Below the pieces are notes generated by a model. It did not search any database. It was given only the letters and a program-made list of their open reading frames with translations, and was not told the origin of the DNA. The position numbers and the translations under genes are program-made. From an uncultured Eubacteriales bacterium (GTDB taxonomy: Bacteria > Bacillota > Clostridia > Oscillospirales > Oscillospiraceae), in NCBI GenBank assembly GCA_900553545.1, contig USDP01000031.1:1-12249 (forward strand): a stretch of 12,249 bases of DNA, given 5' to 3'. Below, one piece after another: positions 1-6,847 of this stretch. Each line of letters starts with the position of its first letter. The stretch's first letter is position 1.

Positions 1-401
1 ACGCTCATGGATGCTGCCGCTCCGCCAGGATTGTAACCGGCTTCCACAAGATACTGGAATCCTAAGCTGTCAGCTTCTTTCTCCTGATCCTTGGTAAATA
101 CCGCATTAGAAATATAATTGGCCGCGATATTCACGAACGTAAGGATACCGTACACCACCGCGAGGCGGAACGTCCCGCTCAGGATCTCCGCAAGCGGGTC
201 GATCTGCGCGCCGCTTCGCAGCAGCCGGCGGCCCAGCACGTCCTCATAGAGCCGGCTGCGCGCGTTTTCGTACCGGATGACAAAAATCAGGAATGAGCCG
301 AGCAGCACGAACAGCGCGAACCAGAGCGCGAGCAGGCCGAGGTCGCGTTTGAACTTCGCGCCGGGCGGCACGAGGTCAGCCAGCGTCCGTTTCCGTTTCA
401 T
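1..401 (-). CDS. Membrane protein of the gntR operon, 3'-truncated by the window edge; apparently chimeric with an M48 peptidase-like C-terminus
   Basis: This minus-strand frame opens with ATG at 401 and stays open to base 1, giving about 133 residues. AAGGAGG six bases before the ATG supports the start, and the gene overlaps the preceding membrane protein by 26 bases, so translation is probably coupled. Residues 21-42 form a transmembrane helix and about residues 80-97 a second hydrophobic segment. This part suits an accessory membrane component of a GntR-controlled ABC exporter operon. From about residue 99 the character changes: NAVFTKDQEKEAD followed by an AGYNP motif matches the third-zinc-ligand region of M48 metallopeptidases, but no HExxH site precedes it. 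GC is about 48% over 1-120 and about 68% over 121-240. The frame may therefore be a real fusion, a recombination product or an assembly chimera. Confidence is good for the N-terminal half and the start, low for the protein as a whole. Confidence 0.6.
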   Translation of the reverse strand, partial: MKRKRTLADLVPPGAKFKRDLGLLALWFALFVLLGSFLIFVIRYENARSRLYEDVLGRRLLRSGAQIDPLAEILSGTFRLAVVYGILTFVNIAANYISNAVFTKDQEKEADSLGFQYLVEAGYNPGGAAASMS

Positions 402-1122
402 CGTCGTCCTCCTTCCGTTTTCCGTTGTGCGCCGCCGTCAGCGCGAGGCCGAAGCCGATGGCCGTGACGATCAGTACGACGGCCAGCCAGAGGCAGCTGG
501 CGTCCCCTTCGCCGAGCGTGACCGGCATCCGCGAAATGATGAACACCAGCGCAAACATCGGTGTGCCCCCGCGATTGCGATTCCGCCGCGCGAGACTGGC
601 CGCGGCGCAGCTGAGCCCCGCGCAGACCATGTAGAGAATGTTGCGCGTCCAGATCACGGACTCGCCAAACGGCAGCAGCCCGTGCAGAAAGCTGTCCCGC
701 GCCAGCATCAGGAATACGCCCTGCGGGCCGAGGGCATAGCCCGCGCTCCGCTGATAGACGCACGCGAGGCCGAAGACCGTCAGGATCTGCGCGCAGTAGA
801 ACAGCAGGAAGCAGAGCGCGGCGGCCAGCGCGTCCCAGAGCAGGAACGCGCGCTCCGAAATTTGCAGCCTTTGCAGAAAATAGCACGTCTTCACGCGCTT
901 CGTATCCGGGCTGAAGCAGGTGATCATCACGGCGATGTAGCTCAGCGCGAAGAGGATGCGCAGCGCGAGGATGCCCGGCCCGCCGCCGTTGCCCCAGGCC
1001 CGCTCGAGGCCCAGAATGAAGAACGCCGCAGTAGAAATTCCAGCCGCCGCGGCCAGCGTGAGCAGCAGCTTCCAGAGCTTTGCCCGGATGCAGAGCGCAA
1101 AGACGCTCAGGTGTTTTCGCAT
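376..1122 (-). CDS. Six-segment integral membrane protein, probable ABC-2-type transporter subunit
   Basis: This 248-residue hydrophobic protein has about six membrane segments, near residues 16-38, 51-71, 92-121, 157-177, 187-200 and 208-232. It ends in an acidic cytoplasmic tail (KRKEDDDETE). ATG at 1122 is chosen because GGGAGG lies seven bases upstream; a TTG five codons earlier has no such site. The start lies inside the end of gntR (16-base overlap) and the stop overlaps the next ORF, so this is the middle gene of a translationally coupled operon. Membrane proteins of this kind that follow YtrA-type GntR regulators in clostridia are usually permease parts of ABC exporters involved in envelope stress or drug resistance. 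No ATPase gene is visible here; it would have to lie beyond the left edge. The membrane-protein call is firm, while the ABC-2 role rests on context. Confidence 0.72.
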   Translation of the reverse strand: MRKHLSVFALCIRAKLWKLLLTLAAAAGISTAAFFILGLERAWGNGGGPGILALRILFALSYIAVMITCFSPDTKRVKTCYFLQRLQISERAFLLWDALAAALCFLLFYCAQILTVFGLACVYQRSAGYALGPQGVFLMLARDSFLHGLLPFGESVIWTRNILYMVCAGLSCAAASLARRNRNRGGTPMFALVFIISRMPVTLGEGDASCLWLAVVLIVTAIGFGLALTAAHNGKRKEDDDETETDAG

Positions 1123-1499
1123 GACGTTTCCTCCCAAAATTCCGAAATGAGGCGCAGCGCGTCCTCCCGCGCAATGCCCATCTGCCGCAGCGAGCGCGTC
1201 ACGGCCCGCAGCTCCTCGCGCAGCAGCGTCTGCCGCAGTGCGGCGAGCTTCCCTTCGTCCACGGTCACATAGCTCTTCGCGCCGGAATGCGACGCGATCA
1301 GGCCCTCGTCCTCCAGCAGGCGGAACGCCTTCTGCACCGTGTTCGGGTTGACACCGAGCAGCGCCGAGAGCACGCGGCGCGACGGCAGCTCGTCTCCGTC
1401 GCGGATCGTCCCGGCGACGCAGCCGCGGCGGATATAAGTTTGGATTTGCAGATAGATCGGCACGCCGTCCACCGCGCGGAAGCCCTCGAAGGAGACCAT
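1107..1499 (-). CDS. GntR-family transcriptional regulator, YtrA subfamily
   Basis: The protein has 130 residues, the short length typical of YtrA-type GntR regulators, which carry a winged-helix DNA-binding domain and only a small C-terminal dimerisation helix in place of a large ligand domain. Residues 11-78 form the winged helix: PIYLQIQ opens it, LPSRRVLSALLGVNPNTVQK (38-57) is the helix-turn-helix, and LLEDEGLI leads into the wing. Residues 80-125 form the helical tail. It starts at ATG 1499 behind a moderate GGTGG site and overlaps the downstream membrane protein by 16 bases. Family members normally repress their own operon and are relieved by cell-wall-active compounds. An operator-like inverted repeat overlapping the -10 of its promoter fits autorepression. 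The inducer is unknown. Confidence 0.9.
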   Translation of the reverse strand: MVSFEGFRAVDGVPIYLQIQTYIRRGCVAGTIRDGDELPSRRVLSALLGVNPNTVQKAFRLLEDEGLIASHSGAKSYVTVDEGKLAALRQTLLREELRAVTRSLRQMGIAREDALRLISEFWEETSCENT

Positions 1500-1538
1500 T
1501 GTTTCACCACCGTGTCATTCTTGTAATACAGTTCATAA

Positions 1539-1560
1539 CCGTATTATACCTGTAATACGG
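1539..1560. promoter_or_regulatory. Probable GntR operator (inverted repeat over the -10)
   Basis: CCGTATTA (1539-1546) and TAATACGG (1553-1560) are perfect 8-base inverted arms around a 6-base spacer. The repeat covers the -10 and part of the promoter spacer, as expected for a repressor site. A further half-site copy, TGTAATAC at 1522-1529, repeats the sequence of the right arm (1551-1558) just downstream of the predicted transcription start. The neighbouring YtrA-type GntR protein is the obvious ligand; this is inferred from position. Confidence 0.7.
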
Positions 1561-1570
1561 TTTTTGTCAA
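1543..1570 (-). promoter_or_regulatory. Sigma-A-type promoter of the gntR operon
   Basis: Read on the minus strand, TTGACA (1565-1570) is followed after 16 bases by TATAAT (1543-1548). Both hexamers match consensus. Transcription would start near 1536 and run into gntR, whose ATG is at 1499. Confidence 0.85.
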
Positions 1571-1621
1571 GCTGCCCCGCGATTTCCCCGGAAATTTTGT
1601 TCAACCTGACCAATTTCCGCA

Positions 1622-1650
1622 TTGACAAGGTGAAAACATCGGTCTATAAT
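1622..1650 (+). promoter_or_regulatory. Consensus sigma-A promoter of the tetR-kinase-aldolase-gtrA-aminotransferase operon
   Basis: TTGACA (1622-1627), a 17-base spacer and TATAAT (1645-1650) form a textbook consensus promoter. The predicted transcription start near 1657 falls at the left edge of the palindromic operator, so the promoter should be strong when the repressor is off. Confidence 0.9.
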
Positions 1651-1655
1651 GAATA

Positions 1656-1679
1656 TGACGTGAATGGCCATTCACGTCA
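1656..1679. promoter_or_regulatory. Perfect 24-bp palindrome, probable TetR operator
   Basis: TGACGTGAATGG (1656-1667) is followed directly by its exact reverse complement CCATTCACGTCA (1668-1679), with no spacer and no mismatch. It covers the predicted transcription start, 15 bases before the tetR start codon. TetR-family regulators usually bind such palindromes near their own promoter, so autorepression of the whole operon is the simplest reading. Confidence 0.85.
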
Positions 1680-1693
1680 GAACGGAGAAGCCC

Positions 1694-2368
1694 ATGTATA
1701 AAAAACTCGATCAGGCGGCGCTGGACGCAATCCTCGAGTGCGGCGTCGATGAATTTGCCCGCTGCGGCTTTCAGCCTGCGTCGGTGGCGAACGTCGCGCG
1801 CGCGGCGGGCGTCAGCGTGGGCGTCATCTATAAATACTTCGGCGACAAGCAGTCGCTGTTTCTCGCGTGCGTGCGGCATAGCCTCGAGCTGCTGGACGCG
1901 ACGCTGCGCGAGGCCGTGCCCGAAGGGGCCGACGCGGAGACGAGCATCCGCGCCCTCGTCCCGGCACTGATCGCCGCCGCGCGGCAGCACGGGAATTATA
2001 ACGTACTCTACAACGAGATCACCTCCGGCAGCTGCCGGGAATTTGCGCCGGAGCTGGCCCGCGAGATCGAATCGCGGACGGCGCGGCTCTACACGCGCCT
2101 GTTTAAAACGGCGAAGGAGGCCGGAGCGCTCGCGCTGGGATTGGCGCCGGAGGCCGCCGCGTTTTTCTTCGACAATCTGCTGATGATGCTCCAATTTTCG
2201 TATTCCTGCGACTATTATCAGCACCGGATGCGGCTTTACTGCGGCGAAAACGCCGCCTGGAACGATGAAATGATGGCAGACCAACTGACGCGCTTTTTAT
2301 TGGGCGCGATGAGAGGAGACGGATCATGCAATATATCGTTGCCTACGACTTCGGAACCACCGGCGTAA
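1694..2368 (+). CDS. TetR/AcrR-family transcriptional regulator
   Basis: This 224-residue protein has the TetR architecture: an N-terminal three-helix DNA-binding domain and a helical ligand-binding and dimerisation domain. SVANVARAAGVSVGVIYKYF at about 30-49 is the helix-turn-helix, ending in the family's characteristic YKYF and followed by GDKQSLF. Residues 60-205 are predominantly helical and hydrophobic and would form the effector pocket. ATG 1694 is chosen because GGAG stands six bases upstream; an in-frame ATG at 1664 lies inside the operator palindrome and lacks a ribosome site. The gene is first in its operon and its 3' end overlaps the kinase gene by 43 bases, a long overlap suggesting tight coupling. 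It probably represses the operon until a pathway substrate or intermediate binds. The effector cannot be read from sequence. Confidence 0.9.
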   Translation: MYKKLDQAALDAILECGVDEFARCGFQPASVANVARAAGVSVGVIYKYFGDKQSLFLACVRHSLELLDATLREAVPEGADAETSIRALVPALIAAARQHGNYNVLYNEITSGSCREFAPELAREIESRTARLYTRLFKTAKEAGALALGLAPEAAAFFFDNLLMMLQFSYSCDYYQHRMRLYCGENAAWNDEMMADQLTRFLLGAMRGDGSCNISLPTTSEPPA

Positions 2369-3927
2369 AGACCTGTCTGTTTTCCATCGACGGCGGCATC
2401 CGCATGGAAACCAGCGCCTATGCCCCCTACGGCCTCTACATCCTGCCGGACGGCGGCGCGGAGCAGGATGCGGGCGAATGGTGGGCCGCCATGTGCAGCA
2501 CCACGCGCGCCGCATTCGAGAAAACCAGCGTCCGGCCCGAGCAGGTGACGGGCATCTCGTTCTGCTCACAGATGCAGGGCATGGTGCTCGTCGATGAACA
2601 TGCGAACGCGCTCCGCCGCCCGATGAGCTATATGGATCAGCGCGCGGGCGCGGAATTCCGCGCGTGTCAGACGCACGGACTGACGATCTCCGGCGTGAAC
2701 GCGGGGATGATGCTCCGCAGTCTGGCCGCGACGCATGCCGCGTCGACGAGCGTGAAAGATCCGCTCTGGAAATACAAGTGGGTGCAGGCGCACGAGCCGG
2801 AGGTCTTCCAAAAGGCGCACAAATGGCTCGACGTGAAGGAATATCTGATCGCGCGCTGCACGGGTGAATTCGTCATGACGCGCGACTCGGCCTATTCCAC
2901 GTTCCTCTACGACACGCGGCCCGGCCGTGAGGACTGGAATGAGTCGCTCTGCAAGATGTACGGCGTCGAGCCGCGGCACCTGCCGCGCATCATCGAGTGC
3001 CGGGACGTCGCCGGGACGCTCACCGCGAAGGCCGCGGCGGAGCTTGGCCTCTGCGAAGGGACGCCCGTCTATGGAGGCGGCGGCGACGCGACGCTCATCG
3101 GCGTCGGTGCGGGCGCGACCGAGGTCGGCCAGACGCACATCTACTCCGGCACGTCCGGCTGGGTCGGGACGGTGATGGATCATCAGGCCGTCGACGTCGC
3201 CGCGATGATGGCGGGCATCGTCGGGGCTGAGCCGGGAAAATACAACTATTTTGCCGAGATGGAGACGGCGGGCAAATGCTTTGAATGGGTGAAGGATCAC
3301 CTCGTGCTCGACGAGGTGAACGTGTATCTTGCGAAGACCGACGTGGCCGAGAGCCGTGAGACGGTCTACGAGAGCCTCTACGACTATATGTCCGACACCG
3401 TGGCGAAGGTGGCTCCTGGCTCCGGCGGCGTGGTCTTCACGCCGTGGCTGCACGGAAACCGCTGCCCGTTCGAGGACGCCGCCGCAGCGGGTATGTTCTT
3501 CAATCTCCGCCTTGAAACCGGAAAGGCGCAGATGCTGCGCGCGGTGCTCGAGGGGATCTGCTTCCATCTTCGCTGGATGCTCGAGGTGCAGGAGAAGAAG
3601 ACGAAGACATCTGACCCGATCCGCTTTGTCGGCGGCGGTGCTCTTTCCCCTGTCACGTGCCAGATGCTGGCCGACATCACGGGCCGGACGATCGAGACTG
3701 TGGAAAACACGAAGGACGTCGGCGCCATCGGCGCGGCGATGCTCGCCGCGGTGGGCAGCGGCGCGTTCACGAGCCTTTCGGACGCGGCGAAGCTCGTCGC
3801 TGTCAACGGCACATACCGGCCCGATCCGGCGAACAAGGCGGTCTACGACCGGAATTTCCGGGTCTTCCGGAAGCTGTACGCGGCCAACAAAGAGAATTTT
3901 GCGATCTTGAATCGATTGGAGGGATAA
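2326..3927 (+). CDS. FGGY-family carbohydrate kinase (xylulokinase-like)
   Basis: The protein has 533 residues, the usual size for FGGY kinases, which transfer the ATP gamma-phosphate to a ketose, polyol or related compound. The N-terminal actin-like lobe starts with the phosphate-binding DFGTTGVKT (8-16). GGGGDATLIG (250-259) contains D254, the likely catalytic base. The C-terminal lobe carries GTSGWV (275-280), TPWLHGNRCPFED (372-384) and the adenine-site FVGGGALSP (434-442). AGGAG seven bases before ATG 2326 supports the start. It is followed two bases after its stop by a class II aldolase, the classical kinase-aldolase (or kinase-epimerase) pairing of pentose, deoxyhexose and polyol catabolism. 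Overall similarity is to the xylulokinase branch, but no other xylose gene is present, so the substrate is left open. Confidence 0.92.
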   Translation: MQYIVAYDFGTTGVKTCLFSIDGGIRMETSAYAPYGLYILPDGGAEQDAGEWWAAMCSTTRAAFEKTSVRPEQVTGISFCSQMQGMVLVDEHANALRRPMSYMDQRAGAEFRACQTHGLTISGVNAGMMLRSLAATHAASTSVKDPLWKYKWVQAHEPEVFQKAHKWLDVKEYLIARCTGEFVMTRDSAYSTFLYDTRPGREDWNESLCKMYGVEPRHLPRIIECRDVAGTLTAKAAAELGLCEGTPVYGGGGDATLIGVGAGATEVGQTHIYSGTSGWVGTVMDHQAVDVAAMMAGIVGAEPGKYNYFAEMETAGKCFEWVKDHLVLDEVNVYLAKTDVAESRETVYESLYDYMSDTVAKVAPGSGGVVFTPWLHGNRCPFEDAAAAGMFFNLRLETGKAQMLRAVLEGICFHLRWMLEVQEKKTKTSDPIRFVGGGALSPVTCQMLADITGRTIETVENTKDVGAIGAAMLAAVGSGAFTSLSDAAKLVAVNGTYRPDPANKAVYDRNFRVFRKLYAANKENFAILNRLEG

Positions 3928-3929
3928 CC

Positions 3930-4922
3930 ATGGAAGAACAGGAACTGCGGAACATCGTCGTCGCCACCGGGCCGGAGCTGCTCCGCGAGGGCCTTGTCGC
4001 CCGGACGTGGGGCAACATCAGCGCCCGCGTGGACGACACGCACTATCTCATTACGCCGAGCGGCATGGATTATGAAAAGCTGACGGCGGACGACCTCGTC
4101 CTCTGCGACCGCGTGCGCGGCACGTTTGAGGGTCAGAACCGCCCGTCGAGCGAGCGCGGCATCCACGCCATCGCCTACGAGCTGTTCCCGGAGGTCGGCT
4201 TCGTCATTCACACGCATCAGGTCTACGCGACGGCGCTGGGCCTTGCGGGCTTCCAGCGTGGGAGCTTCACGGGTGACGAACGGGTGCGGCTCGGGGGCGC
4301 AGCAGTCGCAGGATACGGCTTATCCGGCTCGAAGAAATTACAGGCCGGCGTCCGCGCCGCGATGGAGACCGGGGCGCACACCGTCTTCATGCCGCACCAC
4401 GGGGCGCTCATCTGCGGGCACGACCACGAAGAGGCGATGCAGCGGGCCAAGCTGCTCGAGACGCTCTGCCGCCGCTGCTGGCGTGGGACGCTCACGCAGG
4501 AGGCGGTCCTTCCGGCGGAGCAGCAGGACTCCATGCTGGCAAAGGTCCGGCATGCGTACCCGAACGCCCGCTTTGTGACGACCGACGCGCTGCTGACGCT
4601 CGCGGCGCTGCAAAAACCGCTGCGCGCGCAGCTGGACGATATGGCGCAGATGATTGGCGTGAAGATGCCGTGCGCGGAGCCGACGGCGAGCAGTATTTCT
4701 GCTGCATTGCGCCACTCCCCTGCCGTCCTCGTGCCGGGGATCGGCGCGGCAGTCTCGGCGGAAGATCCGGGCGACTGTGAGGCGCTGGGGCTGCTTGCTG
4801 ACAAGGCGGCCATCTCCGCGCTGCACGTGCTCGCACTCGGGGCGAAGGCTGACCTCGGCCTGAGCGACGCAGCGCTCCAGCACTGGGTCTACGTCCACAA
4901 ATATTCGAAGCGGAAGGGGTAA
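3930..4922 (+). CDS. Class II aldolase/adducin-family protein with C-terminal extension
   Basis: This 330-residue zinc-dependent aldolase would cleave a phosphorylated ketose or polyol into dihydroxyacetone phosphate or glycolaldehyde-type fragments, as in the L-fuculose-phosphate aldolase/AraD family. Phosphate-binding signatures GNIS (28-31), TPSG (42-45) and SS (73-74) are present, followed by the likely catalytic E75 and zinc ligands H94 and H96 (HTH) and H157 (PHHG). The catalytic domain ends near residue 200. The next 130 residues are extra compared with the usual 210-230-residue enzymes; LVPGIG at about 278-283 resembles the segment after the aldolase domain in YuxG-type aldolase/dehydrogenase fusions, but no dehydrogenase domain follows. 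GGAGGG six bases before ATG 3930 sets the start, two bases after the kinase stop. Whether it acts as an aldolase, epimerase or dehydratase cannot be decided from sequence. Confidence 0.88.
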   Translation: MEEQELRNIVVATGPELLREGLVARTWGNISARVDDTHYLITPSGMDYEKLTADDLVLCDRVRGTFEGQNRPSSERGIHAIAYELFPEVGFVIHTHQVYATALGLAGFQRGSFTGDERVRLGGAAVAGYGLSGSKKLQAGVRAAMETGAHTVFMPHHGALICGHDHEEAMQRAKLLETLCRRCWRGTLTQEAVLPAEQQDSMLAKVRHAYPNARFVTTDALLTLAALQKPLRAQLDDMAQMIGVKMPCAEPTASSISAALRHSPAVLVPGIGAAVSAEDPGDCEALGLLADKAAISALHVLALGAKADLGLSDAALQHWVYVHKYSKRKG

Positions 4923-4927
4923 CGACG

Positions 4928-5356
4928 ATGCAGAAGAAAAAAGAAGTCTGGCGCGCGGTCAAATTTGTGCTGTTCTCCGCCTCGGCGGGCATCATCCAGA
5001 TCGGGCTGTTCACGCTGCTCAATGAGCTGGCCAAGTGGAGCTACTGGCCGTGCTATCTGATTGCGCTGGTTGCGTCGGTCGTGTGGAACTTCACGCTGAA
5101 CCGGAAGTTCACGTTCAAAAGCGCCAACAATGTGCCGAAGGCGATGGCGCTGGTGCTCTGCTATTACGCGGTATTCACGCCGCTGTCCACAATTTTCGGA
5201 AACTGGCTGGTAGAATCCTGCCACTGGAACGAATATCTGGTGACAGTCCTCAATATGCTCTTGAATTTTGTCACGGAATACCTGTTCGACACGTTCGTCG
5301 TCTTCCGCGGCAGCATGGATACGAATGACATTGCGAAAAAGGAGGAAGCGAAATGA
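4928..5356 (+). CDS. GtrA-like four-helix membrane protein
   Basis: The 142-residue protein has four predicted membrane helices at about 11-31, 38-56, 71-92 and 101-119. The conserved GtrA-family motif NFTLNRKFTFKS (54-65) lies in the loop after helix 2, and a charged C-terminal tail ends in KKEEAK. GtrA family members are best known as flippase-like helpers that move polyprenyl-linked sugars during glycosylation of O-antigen or wall polymers. AAGGGG eight bases before ATG 4928 supports the start. It begins five bases after the aldolase stop and ends in an ATGA overlap with the aminotransferase, so it is certainly cotranscribed with catabolic-type enzymes. This is an odd setting; here it could serve as a small transporter or an accessory to one, which is inference. 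Confidence 0.85.
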   Translation: MQKKKEVWRAVKFVLFSASAGIIQIGLFTLLNELAKWSYWPCYLIALVASVVWNFTLNRKFTFKSANNVPKAMALVLCYYAVFTPLSTIFGNWLVESCHWNEYLVTVLNMLLNFVTEYLFDTFVVFRGSMDTNDIAKKEEAK

Positions 5357-6846
5357 CAAACTGCGGCATCAGCCGTTGGGACGACCCCAATGAGATCAAC
5401 GCAAGATTGAAGGCCCTGACCAGCCAGCCGATCTGGGAGGTCACGGACGAGTATTATAACAACGTCATTCTGAAATACTTTGACGAGCAGTGCAAGGGCT
5501 CGAAGGCGGTCTATGAGGAGTCGAAGGAGTACATCCCCGGCGGCGTCCAGCACAATCTGGCGTTCAACAAGCCGTTCCCGATGTGCATGGCCAAGGCCAA
5601 TGGCGCATACCTCTACGACAAGGACGGCAACCGCTATATCGACTTCTTACAGGCTGGCGGCCCGACGATCCTCGGCAGCAACTATCCGGTCATCCGGGAA
5701 AAGGTCATCGAGCTGCTGAACGAGTGCGGCCCGGTGACAGGACTGCTGCACGAGTCGGAGCTGATGATCGCACGGGAGATCAACCGGCACATGCCGAATG
5801 TGGAGATGTTCCGCATGCTCGGCAGCGGCACGGAATCCGTGATGGCAGCGATGCGCATCGCGCGCATCGCGACCGGCAAGAAGCGCGTCATCAAGATCGG
5901 CGGCGCGTACCACGGCTGGTCCGATCAGGTGGTCTATGGGCTGAAAATTCCGGGCAGCCGCGCACTGCTGGAATCCCACGGCATCCCCGGCGGCTGCTAT
6001 GAAGCGACGGACGAGGTCCGGCCGAACGACCTCGAGATGCTCGAGGAAATGCTAAAGCGCAACCGCCTGCTCGGCGGGACGGCGGCGGTGCTTGTGGAAC
6101 CGGTCGGCCCAGAGAGCGGCACACGCCCCGTTGCGCACGACTATAACGCAGGTGTGCGGACGCTCTGTGACAAGTATGGTGCGCTGATGATTTTTGACGA
6201 GGTTGTGACGGGATTCCGCGTGGCGCTTTCGGGCGCACAGGGCTATTTCGGCGTCGTGCCGGATCTCACGGTGTTCGGCAAGATCGTCGCGGGTGGCTAT
6301 CCGGCGGCGGGCGGCGTCGGCGGCAAGAAGGAATATGCGCAGCTGATGGCGGCGGGCCTCGCCACGGGGAAGCACCGCGCCTACGTCGGCGGCACGTTGG
6401 CAGCCAATCCCCTCTCCTGCCTCGCGGGCTACACGGCCATCCGCGAGATCGAACGCACGAACGCCTGCGAGATCGCAGGACGGATGGGTGACCGGCTCTG
6501 CGACGGACTGAAGGGACTGCTCGAACAGTATGGGCTGCCGTTTGTGGCGTACAACCAGGGCTCGATCGTGCATCTGGAATGCACGGGCGCGATGAGCTTT
6601 GACTTCTCGTCGATGTCGTTTGCAAAGTCGGCGATGGGACTGCTCAAGCACAAGGACATGATGTATGTCCGCAAGGACTCGATGGAGCGCATGGGCGCGG
6701 CCTATATGGCGAACGGCATCGTCACGCTCGCAGGCAGCCGGCTCTATACCTCGATGGCCGACACGCCGGAGATCATCGACGACGCGCTGAATCGGTTTGA
6801 AGAGGTCTTCAAGCACGTCCGGAAGACGAATAAGGGTATGCTGTAA
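5353..6846 (+). CDS. Class III PLP aminotransferase, glutamate-1-semialdehyde-aminomutase-like
   Basis: The protein has 497 residues, longer than HemL (about 430) because of roughly 60 extra N-terminal residues. The fold-type I core is intact: the cofactor phosphate loop GSGTES (157-162), YHGW (186-189) with the ring-stacking aromatic, E249 in LVEPVGPESG, D282 in FDEVVTGFR binding the pyridine nitrogen, and the Schiff-base K310 in VFGKIVAGGYPAAGGVGG. GGAGG seven bases before ATG 5353 supports the start, and its ATGA overlap with gtrA couples it to the operon. HemL-type enzymes move an amino group on an aldehyde substrate; relatives are general omega-aminotransferases. With no haem genes nearby and a kinase and aldolase upstream, a role in amino-sugar or amino-polyol breakdown is more likely than tetrapyrrole synthesis. 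The reaction remains unproven. Confidence 0.9.
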   Translation: MTNCGISRWDDPNEINARLKALTSQPIWEVTDEYYNNVILKYFDEQCKGSKAVYEESKEYIPGGVQHNLAFNKPFPMCMAKANGAYLYDKDGNRYIDFLQAGGPTILGSNYPVIREKVIELLNECGPVTGLLHESELMIAREINRHMPNVEMFRMLGSGTESVMAAMRIARIATGKKRVIKIGGAYHGWSDQVVYGLKIPGSRALLESHGIPGGCYEATDEVRPNDLEMLEEMLKRNRLLGGTAAVLVEPVGPESGTRPVAHDYNAGVRTLCDKYGALMIFDEVVTGFRVALSGAQGYFGVVPDLTVFGKIVAGGYPAAGGVGGKKEYAQLMAAGLATGKHRAYVGGTLAANPLSCLAGYTAIREIERTNACEIAGRMGDRLCDGLKGLLEQYGLPFVAYNQGSIVHLECTGAMSFDFSSMSFAKSAMGLLKHKDMMYVRKDSMERMGAAYMANGIVTLAGSRLYTSMADTPEIIDDALNRFEEVFKHVRKTNKGML

Positions 6847-6847
6847 A

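Noticed and set aside
1123..1137. Upstream TTG start for the membrane protein at 376-1122
   Set aside because: The ATG at 1122 has GGGAGG at ideal spacing, and that site itself lies within the five codons the TTG start would add.
277..1272. Long plus-strand open frame of 331 codons
   Set aside because: It is antisense to the gntR and membrane-protein genes, is highly Arg/Glu/Gln-rich in the style of GC-rich shadow frames, and has no ribosome site or recognisable domain.
5353..6846. Naming the aminotransferase hemL
   Set aside because: The extra N-terminus and the sugar-catabolic neighbours make haem biosynthesis unlikely; only family-level assignment is justified.
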